Shown here: in pieces, positions 1-7,570 of the stretch
Numbering within the stretch: the first letter of the stretch is position 1
Layout: the number at the start of each line of letters is the position of its first letter
Assembly (NCBI RefSeq): GCF_003335045.1
Contig: NZ_QOZG01000016.1
Location: forward strand, 1 to 45,846
Direction: 5' to 3'
Source of the DNA: Paramesorhizobium salinisoli
GTDB taxonomy: Bacteria; Pseudomonadota; Alphaproteobacteria; Rhizobiales; Rhizobiaceae
DNA length: 45,846 nt
Translations under genes and position numbers: made by a program
Notes under the pieces: generated by a model
The model's input: only the letters and a program-made list of their open reading frames with translations
Databases searched by the model: none
What the model was told of the DNA's origin: nothing

Positions 1-50
1 AATTAAACATCTTCTCTAAACAAACGGCCCATCGCCGATAACTTCTTTGA

Positions 51-127
<77 letters not shown>

Positions 128-187
128 TCTTGAACGCGCTCTTTTCCTCGAAGGAAAGGGCAAGCGGTGAGCGAGCTCCCGCAACCA
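128..187. mobile_element. 60-bp remnant of another element end
   Basis: A second core-like copy (176-187) lies 60 bp inside the tRNA-proximal core. The bases before it (GGTGAGCGAG) resemble those before the right-hand core at 6010 (GAGGAGCGAG), so it looks like the right end of a related element stranded between the tRNA and the present one. It lengthens the recombinase tail: the protein reads KLVAGARSPLALS and then a second KMVAGAGFEP. Confidence 0.5.
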
Positions 188-1865
188 GCTTAACTGATGG
201 GTCGCCCGAGAACGAAAGTTCAGGGCGGCCCTCAGTGCTTTTAGGGCTGGCGTCATTGGTTTCCGGGCTTTTTCCTAGCTTTTCCTGCAACATCGACAAA
301 TCGCCCGGTGTGAGAGATTTGCCGTTTTTCGCTGCCATGGTCAGTATCCCTGCTAGATCGCCATGCAGATCGATCAGCAAGCCAGGCCCATCGGGGTCCG
401 GTTTGAGAACGATCTTGTCGATCAGTTTTCGCAGCAGGGTCGCTGCCTCGGTGCGATTCTCTTGGTCATTGAGTGAATCGATTAGGTTTGTGACCTCCTT
501 TCTGTAGCGGTCAGCCATGGATGGATGGAGTGCGGGCAGGTCTTCCGCCGCGCCTTCCATCAGCACTTTTAATTCTTCTTCGCGCTGAACGATATAATCA
601 AGTTCAGCTTTAAGCTTGGGGTTGGCGAAGCCGGACTTGATGGCTTCGATAATTTTTCGCGTATCCTTTTCCAGCTTTCTCAGCTCGGCTTCATGACGCG
701 CGTAGGCGACGTTGCGCTCACGGCGAATCTCATTGAGATGCATCGTGTACTCGCGGCAGAACTGGTCGCACGCCTCGGGTTGCATCAGGTGTCGTTGCAA
801 AGCACCGAGAACGGCGCCTTCCAAATCGGCCTGCTTGATGGAGCGCCGATTTGTACAGGTGCCTTTGTTCCGCGATGTCGAGCACCCATAGTGCTCGGCA
901 GAAATCTTCGAGCATCCACCACCACACTCGCCGCATTTGACGAGGTAGGAGAACAGATTGCGCGGACGCTGCTTCTCCCAGAATTGCTCTTTTTCGTTGA
1001 GATCCTTCTGCATCGCCTTCACGGCGTTCCAGGTGTCCTCATCGATGATACGCAGCTCAGGCGTCTCGGTAATGCACCATTCGCTTTCAGGATTTCGACG
1101 TGAAATCCGTTTGCCGGTGTCCGGGTCCTTCACGTAGCGCATCTTGTTCCAGACAAGACGGCCGACATAGAGCTCGTTGTTCAGAATGCCTGTGCCACGA
1201 CGGCGATTGCCGTAGATCGTTGAGGGTCCCCATTCACTGGCTCTCGGGCCGGGTACACCTTCCTTATTCAGGCGATGCGCAATTGCCTTGGGCGATAGGC
1301 CAGACACATATTCCTTGAAGATGCGTCGAACGACATCGGCTTCAAACTGGTTGATGGTGCGGTCGCCGCGAATAGGCTCTCCCGTCGCGCTCAACTGATG
1401 CACGACATCGTAGCCATAGGCATTGCCGCCCCCTGACTTGCCTTTCTCGACACGGCCGCGCAAAACCGCGCCGCGTCTTCTGAGCAAGGTCCTTTAGGAA
1501 GCGCGCATTCATCGTGCCCTTCAAACCAATATGAAGGTCACTGATTTTGCCGTCAGCCACGGTGTAGATATCGACGTCAGCAAACGACATGCGCTTATAA
1601 AAGCCAGCAATGTCCTCCTGATCGCGCGACAACCGGTCGAGGTCCTCCGCGATGACGATATCAAAGCGTTCCGCTGCGCCGTCCTGCATCAACATCTGAA
1701 TGCCAGGGCGCATCAAGGACGCGCCGGATATCGCATGATCCGTATAGCAGTTGATGACCGTCCACCCCTCGCGTTCGGCTCGCATTTTGCAGACCCTAAT
1801 CTGGTCTTCGATGGAGGCATCGCGTTGGAGGTCGGAGGAATAGCGGGCATAGATGGCGGCGCGGA

Positions 1866-2054
1866 TCATGGGTCTTTGTTCCTTTCTGGCAGACTCTTAT
1901 TGTTGCGTTGGACAGCCCGCATTGCCTCGTAGTCCTGCTCAGCCGCTCGACGCGCCAGAAAACGGACCAATTCGACAATACGGGGGTCAAGTGCCCCGAC
2001 CTGACGGTCGAGAGCCTTGCGCCCATTGTCTGCCTTTCCGGTCCGTTTGGTCAA
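1866..2054 (-). CDS. Small recombinase-linked protein, TTG start
   Basis: A 62-residue hydrophilic protein of unknown function, rich in Arg and Lys (TKRTGKADNGRKALDRQVG). I chose the TTG at 2054 because a strong ribosome-binding site (AAGGAGGA) lies a few bases upstream; a longer reading from an ATG at 2087 would run through that site. Its stop overlaps the recombinase start codon by ATGA, so the two are probably translationally coupled. Small partners of serine recombinases can be directionality factors, but nothing in this sequence proves that role. I do not recognise the family. Confidence 0.6.
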   Translation of the reverse strand: MTKRTGKADNGRKALDRQVGALDPRIVELVRFLARRAAEQDYEAMRAVQRNNKSLPERNKDP

Positions 2055-2072
2055 ATTCTTCCTCCTTACAAT

Positions 2073-2115
2073 ACAAGAACAAAACAAGAACTACAATATA
2101 GGAAAAAGATCCTAT
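2073..2115. promoter_or_regulatory. Direct repeats and inverted repeat upstream of recombinase operon
   Basis: ACAAGAAC occurs twice, 11 bp apart (2073-2080, 2084-2091), followed by a perfect inverted repeat ATAGGA-N6-TCCTAT (2098-2115). They sit just upstream of the small gene and recombinase, where an operator or promoter is expected in an AT-rich stretch. No regulator can be assigned. Confidence 0.4.
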
Positions 2116-2205
2116 TTTGAAGTATTTTGTGAATTTTGAAACAATCTTGCCTTGTTCTCTTGTCTTCTAAATATTTGTTTTAACTAGCGCTTTTCCGTAA
2201 GCTGG

Positions 2206-2487
2206 CTAGATATCGAGCTTGTTGTTGTTTTTCAGGGAGATGGCGTCTTTCTCACCGGCACGGAGCTGCATACGGCTGCTGATTTCCAGAAGACGCTTCT
2301 GCCGCTGCTGAATGCGCTGCTCGACGTTGGTCCAGGCTTGTCTGCTCAATGCCGCTGGCGAGGTTTCGGTGCTCAGGACGTATTTCGGCGTCAGTTTCGG
2401 CTCCAGCTGTCCCCGGTATTTGACGAGAAGCTGGTTCAACTCCTTCTGCCGCCAGGTTGGAGCGTGGCGCTTATAGCATTGTCCCAT
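2206..2487 (-). CDS. Hypothetical protein, 93 aa
   Basis: An open frame lies directly behind the broken hipA. The predicted protein is polar, with a Gln/Arg-rich, probably helical middle (VEQRIQQRQKRLLEISSRM) and an Asn/Lys-rich end (KNNNKLDI). It overlaps the end of the hipA fragment, and its first codons may belong to another reading. I do not recognise a family. It could be a short element gene or the tail of a rearranged one. Confidence 0.35.
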   Translation of the reverse strand: MGQCYKRHAPTWRQKELNQLLVKYRGQLEPKLTPKYVLSTETSPAALSRQAWTNVEQRIQQRQKRLLEISSRMQLRAGEKDAISLKNNNKLDI

Positions 2488-2605
2488 TCAAGCCACTCCC
2501 GCGCATACTGAAAATCATCGCGCCGCTGGAGGCGCGTGTCAGCATGCCGACGTCTCTTCCGTTGAGCAGTACCCGTAGAGGTGGATTTTTCTTGGTACGT
2601 GCCAT
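2471..2605 (-). pseudogene. HipA-like toxin kinase, N-terminal fragment
   Basis: The ATG follows the hipB stop immediately (TAGATG), the usual hipBA arrangement. The product starts MARTKKNPPLRVLLNGRDVG, like the N-terminal domain of HipA Ser/Thr kinases, but the frame stops after 44 residues. A second frame then gives FQYAREWLEWDNAISATL, which matches the next HipA segment, so a frameshift occurred before the gene was cut. HipA is normally over 400 residues; the kinase core with its ATP-binding and catalytic residues is absent. No toxin activity is expected. Confidence 0.6.
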
Positions 2606-2854
2606 CTAGAACAGATCCTCAATGTCACGCGCAGACGTGGACCGTTCCTGTATGACCAGCTCCAGATTCAGGGCAGCGAGCACATCGGTCAGCGTCTTGA
2701 GCTGGACGCCACCTTCGCCGTTCTCTAACTGCGAAATCGTAGCCTGCCGGAGTTTGGTTTTTTCTCCGAGCTGGGTTTGCGTGAGCCCCTTCAATTTGCG
2801 CTGCCGTCTTATGGCTGCTCCGATGTGGGGCGGTGTCCGGACAATGTTATTCAT
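2606..2854 (-). CDS. hipB: HipB-like HTH antitoxin/regulator
   Basis: An 82-residue Xre-type DNA-binding protein. The helix-turn-helix spans about residues 12-66 (IRRQRKLKGLTQTQLGEKT...ATISQLENGEGG), then LKTLTDVLAALNLELVIQER, a strand typical of HipB C-termini that supports dimerisation. In the family, HipB neutralises HipA kinase and represses its own operon through several operators. Here hipA is truncated, so HipB survives as an orphan repressor. Four palindromes lie directly upstream and probably bind it; they also lie between hipB and the divergent ardC-like gene, so HipB could influence both. Confidence 0.75.
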   Translation of the reverse strand: MNNIVRTPPHIGAAIRRQRKLKGLTQTQLGEKTKLRQATISQLENGEGGVQLKTLTDVLAALNLELVIQERSTSARDIEDLF

Positions 2855-2874
2855 GCGACCTCTCTGCGCATGAA

Positions 2875-2973
2875 TATACGCGGAAGCGTATTTATTGTCA
2901 ATATACGCTGTGCCGTATATCGCCCCCTTATGCGCTGTTGCGTATAAAGCTAATTTATGCGCCTAAGCGTATA
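2875..2973. promoter_or_regulatory. Four tandem hipB operators, 27-bp period
   Basis: Four near-identical 18-bp palindromes of form TATNCGC-N4-GCGTATA lie at 2875-2892, 2902-2919, 2929-2946 and 2956-2973. Their starts are exactly 27 bp apart, and the first begins 20 bp upstream of the hipB start codon. HipB proteins are known to bind several operators in their own promoter. The regular phasing suggests cooperative binding. The region lies between divergent hipB and ardC-like genes. Confidence 0.8.
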
Positions 2974-3130
2974 AACGGATTGCGTGTATATCCTAATCGG
3001 CTTTTTAGCTTAGTTTTTGTTGCCTTCTCAGCCGGACATCCGGGACCTAAGCGGCCTTCTTATCGGCTTTCCTGACAGTCCTGCTTATCGCTCGCAACGG
3101 CATTCGCCGTCTTTCCGCGTTGCCCGCCCC

Positions 3131-3194
3131 TACGGGGTGCCAGCGCTGCGCTGGCCTGTCTCTCCGGACGCCATCAGGCCGCGATGGTCGCGGC
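3131..3194. promoter_or_regulatory. Hairpin cluster upstream of ardC-like gene
   Basis: Two perfect hairpins precede the antirestriction gene: CCAGCGC-T-GCGCTGG (3140-3154) and GCCGCGA-TGG-TCGCGGC (3178-3194). The second ends 25 bases before the ATG and 12 bases before the ribosome-binding site. Folded single-strand promoters are known in the leading regions of some conjugative plasmids, next to antirestriction genes. That function here is inference only. Confidence 0.35.
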
Positions 3195-3218
3195 TTCAAA
3201 CCGGCAAGGAGAGAAACC

Positions 3219-4139
3219 ATGTCCCAATCTTCAAAAAAGTTCGATGTCCATCAGGAGATCACAAACCGCATCGTTGATGCACTCGAAACCGCAGGTGAAT
3301 TCCAGCTACCCTGGATCACCGACAAGGCCGGTGGCTTCGGCAGGCCCGTAAACGTCGCCAGCAAGAATGCGTACAACGGTGTCAACATCATCTCGTTGTG
3401 GGTCGCAGCCCTTGCCCACGAGTTTCCGTCAAACATCTGGGGCACATATCGTCAGTGGCAAGCGCAGGGTCATCACGTTCGCAAAGGCGAAAAGGCTTCA
3501 CTCGTCGTCTTCTACAAGACAATCGAAATTGGTGAAGCTGAGAAGGATGCTGATGAACCACATCAGCGCATGATTGCCAGAGCGAGCTGGGTATTCAATG
3601 CTGCGCAGGTCGAAGGGTATGACCAGGATACCGTCGATCTTCCCGATCAGGCAAAGTTTGACCCCATCGTTCGAGCCGAGGCCTTCGTGGCTGCAAGTGG
3701 AGCACGCATAGACGAGACTGGCGATGAGGCTTGTTTCATTCCAAGTGCCGACAAAATCTTGATGCCGGAGCGCAGGCGTTTCCTGGATACAAAGACGTCG
3801 ACCGCCGCCGAATGTTTCTATTCGACGCTCTTTCACGAATTGACCCACTGGACAGGCGCTAAGGCGCGACTTGATCGCGACCTGGCGGGGCGCTTTGGGA
3901 ACGAAGCTTATGCTGTCGAGGAGCTGATTGCTGAACTCGGGGCCGCCTTTCTATGCGCTGATCTTGGTATCACGCCTACGCCGCGCGAGGATCATGCCAG
4001 CTATATTCGCAACTGGCTGACTGTCTTCAAGAGCGACAAGAAGGCGATTTTCACCGCCGCTTCGAAGGCATCTGAAGCCGCCAATTGGCTTTTGGCGCGA
4101 GAAGAAGCTTCGATACCCTGGAAGACGGAGGTGGCATAG
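3219..4139 (+). CDS. ArdC-like antirestriction protein (zincin domain)
   Basis: A 306-residue protein. The N-terminal domain (about 1-130; EITNRIVDALETAG...YRQWQAQGHHVRKGEKA) matches the ssDNA-binding ArdC/DUF1738 module. The C-terminal half is a zincin-type metallopeptidase domain with HELTHWTG as the metal site and EELIAELGAAFL providing the third ligand. ArdC proteins protect incoming single-stranded DNA during conjugation and can block restriction. The start at 3219 is supported by AAGGAGAG at 3206-3213; an upstream ATG in frame lacks such a site. It is divergent from hipB and convergent with the relaxase, in keeping with a mobilizable element. Confidence 0.85.
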   Translation: MSQSSKKFDVHQEITNRIVDALETAGEFQLPWITDKAGGFGRPVNVASKNAYNGVNIISLWVAALAHEFPSNIWGTYRQWQAQGHHVRKGEKASLVVFYKTIEIGEAEKDADEPHQRMIARASWVFNAAQVEGYDQDTVDLPDQAKFDPIVRAEAFVAASGARIDETGDEACFIPSADKILMPERRRFLDTKTSTAAECFYSTLFHELTHWTGAKARLDRDLAGRFGNEAYAVEELIAELGAAFLCADLGITPTPREDHASYIRNWLTVFKSDKKAIFTAASKASEAANWLLAREEASIPWKTEVA

Positions 4140-4155
4140 CCGCAGGCGTCGGGCG

Positions 4156-4186
4156 CTCAGCTGTCAAGGAAACCTTGACAGCTGAG
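4156..4186. terminator. Perfect 14-bp hairpin between convergent genes
   Basis: CTCAGCTGTCAAGG (4156-4169), loop AAA, then its exact complement CCTTGACAGCTGAG (4173-4186). It sits in the 81-bp gap between the convergent ardC-like and relaxase genes, so a bidirectional terminator is the simplest reading. There is no T-run on either side, which weakens that call. Confidence 0.5.
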
Positions 4187-4220
4187 TTCGGTTCCTCTGC
4201 GATTGAACTTGAAAGCATCC

Positions 4221-5495
4221 TTACGGGTTCAATCTTAGCTGTTTCCCCTTTTCCAAACGCGGCGATGAGTCATCGTCGCTTTTTACTAGTCGATCTTGGC
4301 CAAGCAGTGATTTGGCACTGCCCAGACTGTTTCGATCAAGTTCATGCCTGTCGCGAAGACGCTTCATTTGCAGCTGAAGTTCACGCCGCTCGGCTAGGTG
4401 CCGTTCGATCAGCTTTTGTTGCTGATCCTGGTCGCGCTTTAGACATTCGGCGAGTTCTGCCTCATTCTGCTCTCGGGTTGTCGCGCGCCGACCCGTCACC
4501 CAATCCCAAAGACCGAGCAGGCCTTTTCGGAAGCGATCAGCGCGCGTCTGGTTTTCTTGCGTTAGCCTCTCGGCCTGCCGTTCTTTCAACTCCTGGCGTT
4601 CCGTCCGCTGCCGCTGAACAAGGGCTTCACGCTTTTCGGCAAGGCCAGTGCGCGCCTTTTCAAGTTGCTGGCGCATATCGGCCGAGAATTTTTCGAGCTT
4701 CTGGTCCACCAGCTTGGCGACGTGTGCAGAGACATCCTCGACACTTTGGAGTGCCGAAGGATCGCCAAGCTTTGCCCTGACATCCTTGGCGCGCTGATCT
4801 GTCCACTTTGATACGGCGAAAACCTCACCCTGCCAGTCGACGGCGACAAAGCCACGCTTGCCGGATGCGAGGTAATAGCCCCTTGCTTCCAGAGCATTTT
4901 GGAAGGCGCGCAGGCCATCGGAGGTTGCCCAGCAATCCTGAAATATCGCCTTGATGGTTCGTGGATCGCGTCCGATGCGTTTTGCCTGCTGCCATTCCTC
5001 GCGGCTGAAATTGAGCGGATTTCCCTCCTGGCTATTCATCAAGCCCTTTGGCATCGACCAGCCATGCTCAATGTAGAGCTGGCGTGACACGTCGCGCAGT
5101 TTGAGCTTGTAGTGGGGAAGATTGATCGCCGTCATGGTTTCGATATCGATGCGTGACCATACGCAATGGGCGTGACGTCTACCGTCTTTCTCGTGGAACA
5201 CCACCGCGCGCGGCTGGCCGGACAGACCAAGCTTTTCCTCGATTGCTTCTATGGCATCGTCGAACACATCGACGGGGACATTTTCGGTCTCCGGCGGGCT
5301 TAGGCTTACCGAGAACAGAAACTGCTTGCAGCGCGTGCCCCGGCTGATGGCGAACGCCTCTTTGAAGGCGCCCGAAAGGTCATCAGCAACGAAGCCACGG
5401 ATGTCGTGCAACGTGACATGGTCATTGTCACGCGTGTTCATCAGGTGGACGGCGAGCTGCATCCCGCCTGCGCGCTGATTGCCCTTGAGGATCAT
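4221..5495 (-). CDS. Relaxase/mobilization nuclease
   Basis: A 424-residue protein of the relaxase family (PF03432-like). It nicks oriT and pilots the strand during conjugative transfer. The N-terminus starts MILKGNQRAGGMQLAVHLM, and the metal-binding histidine motif is seen in GRRHAHCVWSRID (about residues 105-117). From about residue 260 the protein is a long charged coiled coil rich in Glu, Arg and Gln (RQRTERQELKERQAERL). No helicase or primase domain is present, so it is a mobilization-type relaxase that would borrow a transfer apparatus. Its start overlaps the mobC stop by ATGA, indicating coupling. Confidence 0.85.
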   Translation of the reverse strand: MILKGNQRAGGMQLAVHLMNTRDNDHVTLHDIRGFVADDLSGAFKEAFAISRGTRCKQFLFSVSLSPPETENVPVDVFDDAIEAIEEKLGLSGQPRAVVFHEKDGRRHAHCVWSRIDIETMTAINLPHYKLKLRDVSRQLYIEHGWSMPKGLMNSQEGNPLNFSREEWQQAKRIGRDPRTIKAIFQDCWATSDGLRAFQNALEARGYYLASGKRGFVAVDWQGEVFAVSKWTDQRAKDVRAKLGDPSALQSVEDVSAHVAKLVDQKLEKFSADMRQQLEKARTGLAEKREALVQRQRTERQELKERQAERLTQENQTRADRFRKGLLGLWDWVTGRRATTREQNEAELAECLKRDQDQQQKLIERHLAERRELQLQMKRLRDRHELDRNSLGSAKSLLGQDRLVKSDDDSSPRLEKGKQLRLNP

Positions 5496-5878
5496 CGTGC
5501 TTTTTCCTCCAGGAGTCCGAGGGCAGCGACAAGCTGGTCGCGCAGCGCGATCACATGCGCATAGGATTCTTCCAGCTTTTCAACGGTGGTCTCATCCACG
5601 GCCAGTGATCCGGAGTTGGCGTGTCTGGCAAGCTGGTTGAGGTTGTTTGCGATCCGAGACTGGCCAAGCAGGCCGAGGGCACGGGCAAGCGCCTCGTGAT
5701 CTTTGACGGGCATACGGGTTTTGGTTTTGCGTTTGGCCTCTCCGTCCGCAAAAATGCAGGCGCGGATGTAGGCACTCAAGGTCATACCCTGGGCCGCCCT
5801 TTCGAGGGCAGCCCGTTCTTTTTTGGTGAGCCGGAGCGAGATCGGCTTGGGGGTTTTGATTGACGTTTCTGGGTTCAT
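5492..5878 (-). CDS. mobC: MobC-like relaxosome accessory protein
   Basis: A 128-residue protein beginning MNPETSIKTPKPISLRLTKKE, with a ribbon-helix-helix-like N-terminus (LTKKERAALERAAQGMTLSAYIRACIF) and the MobC signature region LLGQSRIANNLNQLARHANSG. MobC proteins bind near oriT and help melt it for the relaxase. The gene overlaps the relaxase gene by 4 bp, and a stretch with inverted repeats lies directly upstream, where oriT is usually found. Confidence 0.85.
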   Translation of the reverse strand: MNPETSIKTPKPISLRLTKKERAALERAAQGMTLSAYIRACIFADGEAKRKTKTRMPVKDHEALARALGLLGQSRIANNLNQLARHANSGSLAVDETTVEKLEESYAHVIALRDQLVAALGLLEEKAR

Positions 5879-6009
5879 TTCGGTGCTCCGAGAATGAACC
5901 TGATGCGACAGCTAAAGTCGCGCGCGAGGCGCTATTTTCTTTCCTGTTCAGAGACTTAGCTTTGGCTTCAGGTTGAGTGAAGAACAAAGCAGGTCAAGAG
6001 AGGAGCGAG
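5879..6009. other. Candidate oriT region
   Basis: This non-coding stretch lies between mobC and the right attachment core. It holds a small inverted repeat GCGAC-AGCTAAA-GTCGC (5905-5921) and a GC-rich then AT-rich transition. oriT often lies upstream of mobC in such elements. No nic site can be named from sequence alone. Confidence 0.35.
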
Positions 6010-6021
6010 CCCCCGCAACCA
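6010..6021. other. Right attachment site (attR)
   Basis: CCCCCGCAACCA, identical to the last 12 bases of the tRNA-fMet gene, followed by the stretch that at 21393 also follows a core copy. It marks the right end of the mobilizable element. Confidence 0.75.
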
Positions 6022-6264
6022 AAATTAATGACACTTTCAATGTTCAACCAAGCCCTTGGCTCTTCCAGCCAGGGGCTTTTTTGTTATCTACAATGCGGGA
6101 CCACTTGCGGCTCGATCCGGTTCCTACAATATCTCCTCGCAAGGTCTTTGACGCTGGTGATCGAGGGACTGGCGACCGCCGTCATATCCAAATCATTGAA
6201 GCGGCAGATACCGAAATCCGTGCGGACGGAAAGGCGTTACGCCGTGAAGTAATGAGCAGGTGGC
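6012..6264. repeat. tRNA-flank direct repeat, copy 1
   Basis: It runs from the attachment core to GAGCAGGTGGC and matches 21383-21633 with roughly 15 differences by eye, including several single-base indels. It starts with the tRNA 3'-end core and contains an intrinsic terminator, so it is probably DNA that once lay downstream of tRNA-fMet. Because the indels shift every frame between copies, it is probably non-coding. Confidence 0.85.
6051..6082 (+). terminator. Displaced tRNA-fMet terminator, copy 1
   Basis: AGCCCTTGGCT, loop CTTCC, AGCCAGGGGCT (one G-T wobble), then a run of T. This is a good Rho-independent terminator. Its place 30 bases after a CCA-containing core suggests it originally ended the tRNA-fMet transcript. 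Confidence 0.75.
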
Positions 6265-6290
6265 GGTAAAAAAGTTCGAATCACTTGCGG
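6262..6290. repeat. 29-bp dispersed motif, copy a
   Basis: GGCGGT, an A-rich stretch, AAGTTCGAATC, then CACTTGCGG. Related copies lie at 7416-7444 and 11928-11956. It begins exactly where the 250-bp repeat copy 1 stops matching copy 2, so it sits on a junction. Its nature is unknown. Confidence 0.5.
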
Positions 6291-6360
6291 TCGTTGGCTC
6301 ATTTGTCCGACGCAGATGTCACGTGTACCCGTGCCATCTGCGCTATTTACGTTGCTCGCA

Positions 6361-6952
6361 TCAGTCGCTACCGCCTACGCCTGCAAACAAGGTCTCAAGC
6401 TCGACCATGACGTTTTGAATCGACGCTTCTGTGAGGCGTAGCTTTCGATTTTGTGACGCCATTCGTCGTCGGCTTCAATGTAGGCAAGGATCACCGCAGG
6501 GCTTGGCCCGGTGGCGTCGTGTTCTACGGCCAGCTTGGCGTAGTCGATGGTTGCGAGCGCTTCCCACAGGTCGTTGGATTTGTATTTGAAGCGGTCGCGC
6601 ACCCATGCGGCGGCGGGAGCGAACTGGTAGCGTTCAATCCATTCCTCCATTTCTGCGGCAGTATCGACCAGCGCGTTGCCTTCTCCATATTTGCCGGTCG
6701 CGCGCTTGATCCAGTTCTTGTCCGTGGCAATCTTGATGCCGCCGGAATAGCGCATTTTCGATTGTAGGGGCCTGCGGCCTTGCGCAGATATTCCTTGTCG
6801 AGCGCGCTTTCGCCCATCTGGCGACGTGCGAAGTAAACCGCCTTTTGCAGACGGAAGTTACCTATCGGCTGGCCACCGTCGTCGTGGAAGGCTTTGACGA
6901 TAGCTCCGACAAGAACGGCCTCCTTGAACGGAGTGTCGATTTCAGCCTTTGC
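6361..6952 (-). pseudogene. Restriction-specificity-like C-terminal fragment
   Basis: The conceptual translation from 6952 reads KAEIDTPFKEAVLVGAIVKA, then after frame changes GGIKIATDKNWIKRATGKYG, and finally VMVELETLFAGVGGSD. I associate this sequence with the C-terminal region of some type I restriction specificity (HsdS) proteins, from memory and without a search. At least two frameshifts (near 6755 and 6425) and a missing N-terminus make it non-functional. It lies in the scrambled left part of the decayed island. Confidence 0.4.
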
Positions 6953-6986
6953 TTAGCTGAAAGCTGAACCACGTTTGAACCCGATG

Positions 6987-7216
6987 TTACCGAATCCACT
7001 TCCGGTCACGCACAATCAGCGTCTCGGTTTGGAAAGGAAGCTGATTAGCGTGCCGGTAAGGTCGCCGTGAGCGGTCGCTCAGCCCCTCCAGTTCGCTGTG
7101 ATTATAGCGATTGATCAGCTTGTAGCGGTCTTGCGCGAGATGCCGAACTCCCGGCACAGCGCCGCCATCTTTTCGCCATCGAGAAGCCGCGCGACGAATT
7201 TGAGATGCTCATCCAT
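6987..7216 (-). pseudogene. IS481-type transposase N-terminal fragment
   Basis: It reads MDEHLKFVARLLDGEKMAAL, CREFGISRKT, then after a one-base deletion near 7120 YKLINRYNHSELEGLSDRSR and RPYRHANQLPFQTETLIV. This is the N-terminal HTH region of IS481-family DDE transposases. The catalytic core is absent. Upstream sequence at about 7217-7310 (a GGGTGACAGTTCATTCCGG-like stretch on this strand) resembles the leader end of such insertion sequences. Confidence 0.65.
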
Positions 7217-7415
7217 GACGTTACACTCCTGCCAAGGCACCTTTGCTCTCCTCGCAAAGGCAAAAGGTGTAACCCATGTCTCCGGAATGAACTGTCACCC
7301 ATCTCTCGGCAAGGCAGCCGATAGTGCGATATAGCCGCCGATTCCCGCCGGACTACACTCGTGCAAAAGAGCGGGTGATAGCCGCGAGCGAAAAAGCGTG
7401 GAAACGGCGGCGTTA

Positions 7416-7444
7416 GGCGGTGGAAGAAGTTCGAATCTCTTCGG
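7416..7444. repeat. 29-bp dispersed motif, copy b
   Basis: GGCGGTGGAAGAAGTTCGAA followed by TCTCTTCGG. The 38 bp upstream of it also resemble those upstream of copy c (about 30 of 38 matching by eye), so the homologous unit may be larger than 29 bp. Confidence 0.5.
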
Positions 7445-7570
7445 GTTGAGTGGCTGATTTCTGATCAGCAGGCACGTGCCATATTATTACTTGGATCGGC
7501 ATGAGCCATTTCACTCTAAATCTATTTCGGCTGCGAACGCAGAACGCCGCTGCACCGCGCTACATGCGCC

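Larger units (their letters stand above)
188..6009. mobile_element. Integrative mobilizable element at tRNA-fMet
   Basis: About 5.8 kb bounded by attachment-core copies. It carries a serine recombinase, a hipB-like regulator, an ArdC-like antirestriction protein, a relaxase and a MobC accessory protein, with no mating-pore genes. This is the gene content of a mobilizable, not self-transmissible, element. The recombinase is frameshifted and hipA is broken, so the element may no longer move by itself. Confidence 0.75.

Noticed and set aside
2471-2854. A functional hipBA toxin-antitoxin pair
   Set aside because: hipA is frameshifted and stops after 44 residues, with no kinase core.
6012-6264. 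A short coding gene in the tRNA-flank repeat
   Set aside because: The two copies differ by indels that break every frame, so coding is not conserved.
6262-6290. A tRNA gene suggested by GTTCGAATC (T-arm-like) in the 29-bp motif
   Set aside because: No acceptor, D or anticodon stems can be formed around any of the three copies.
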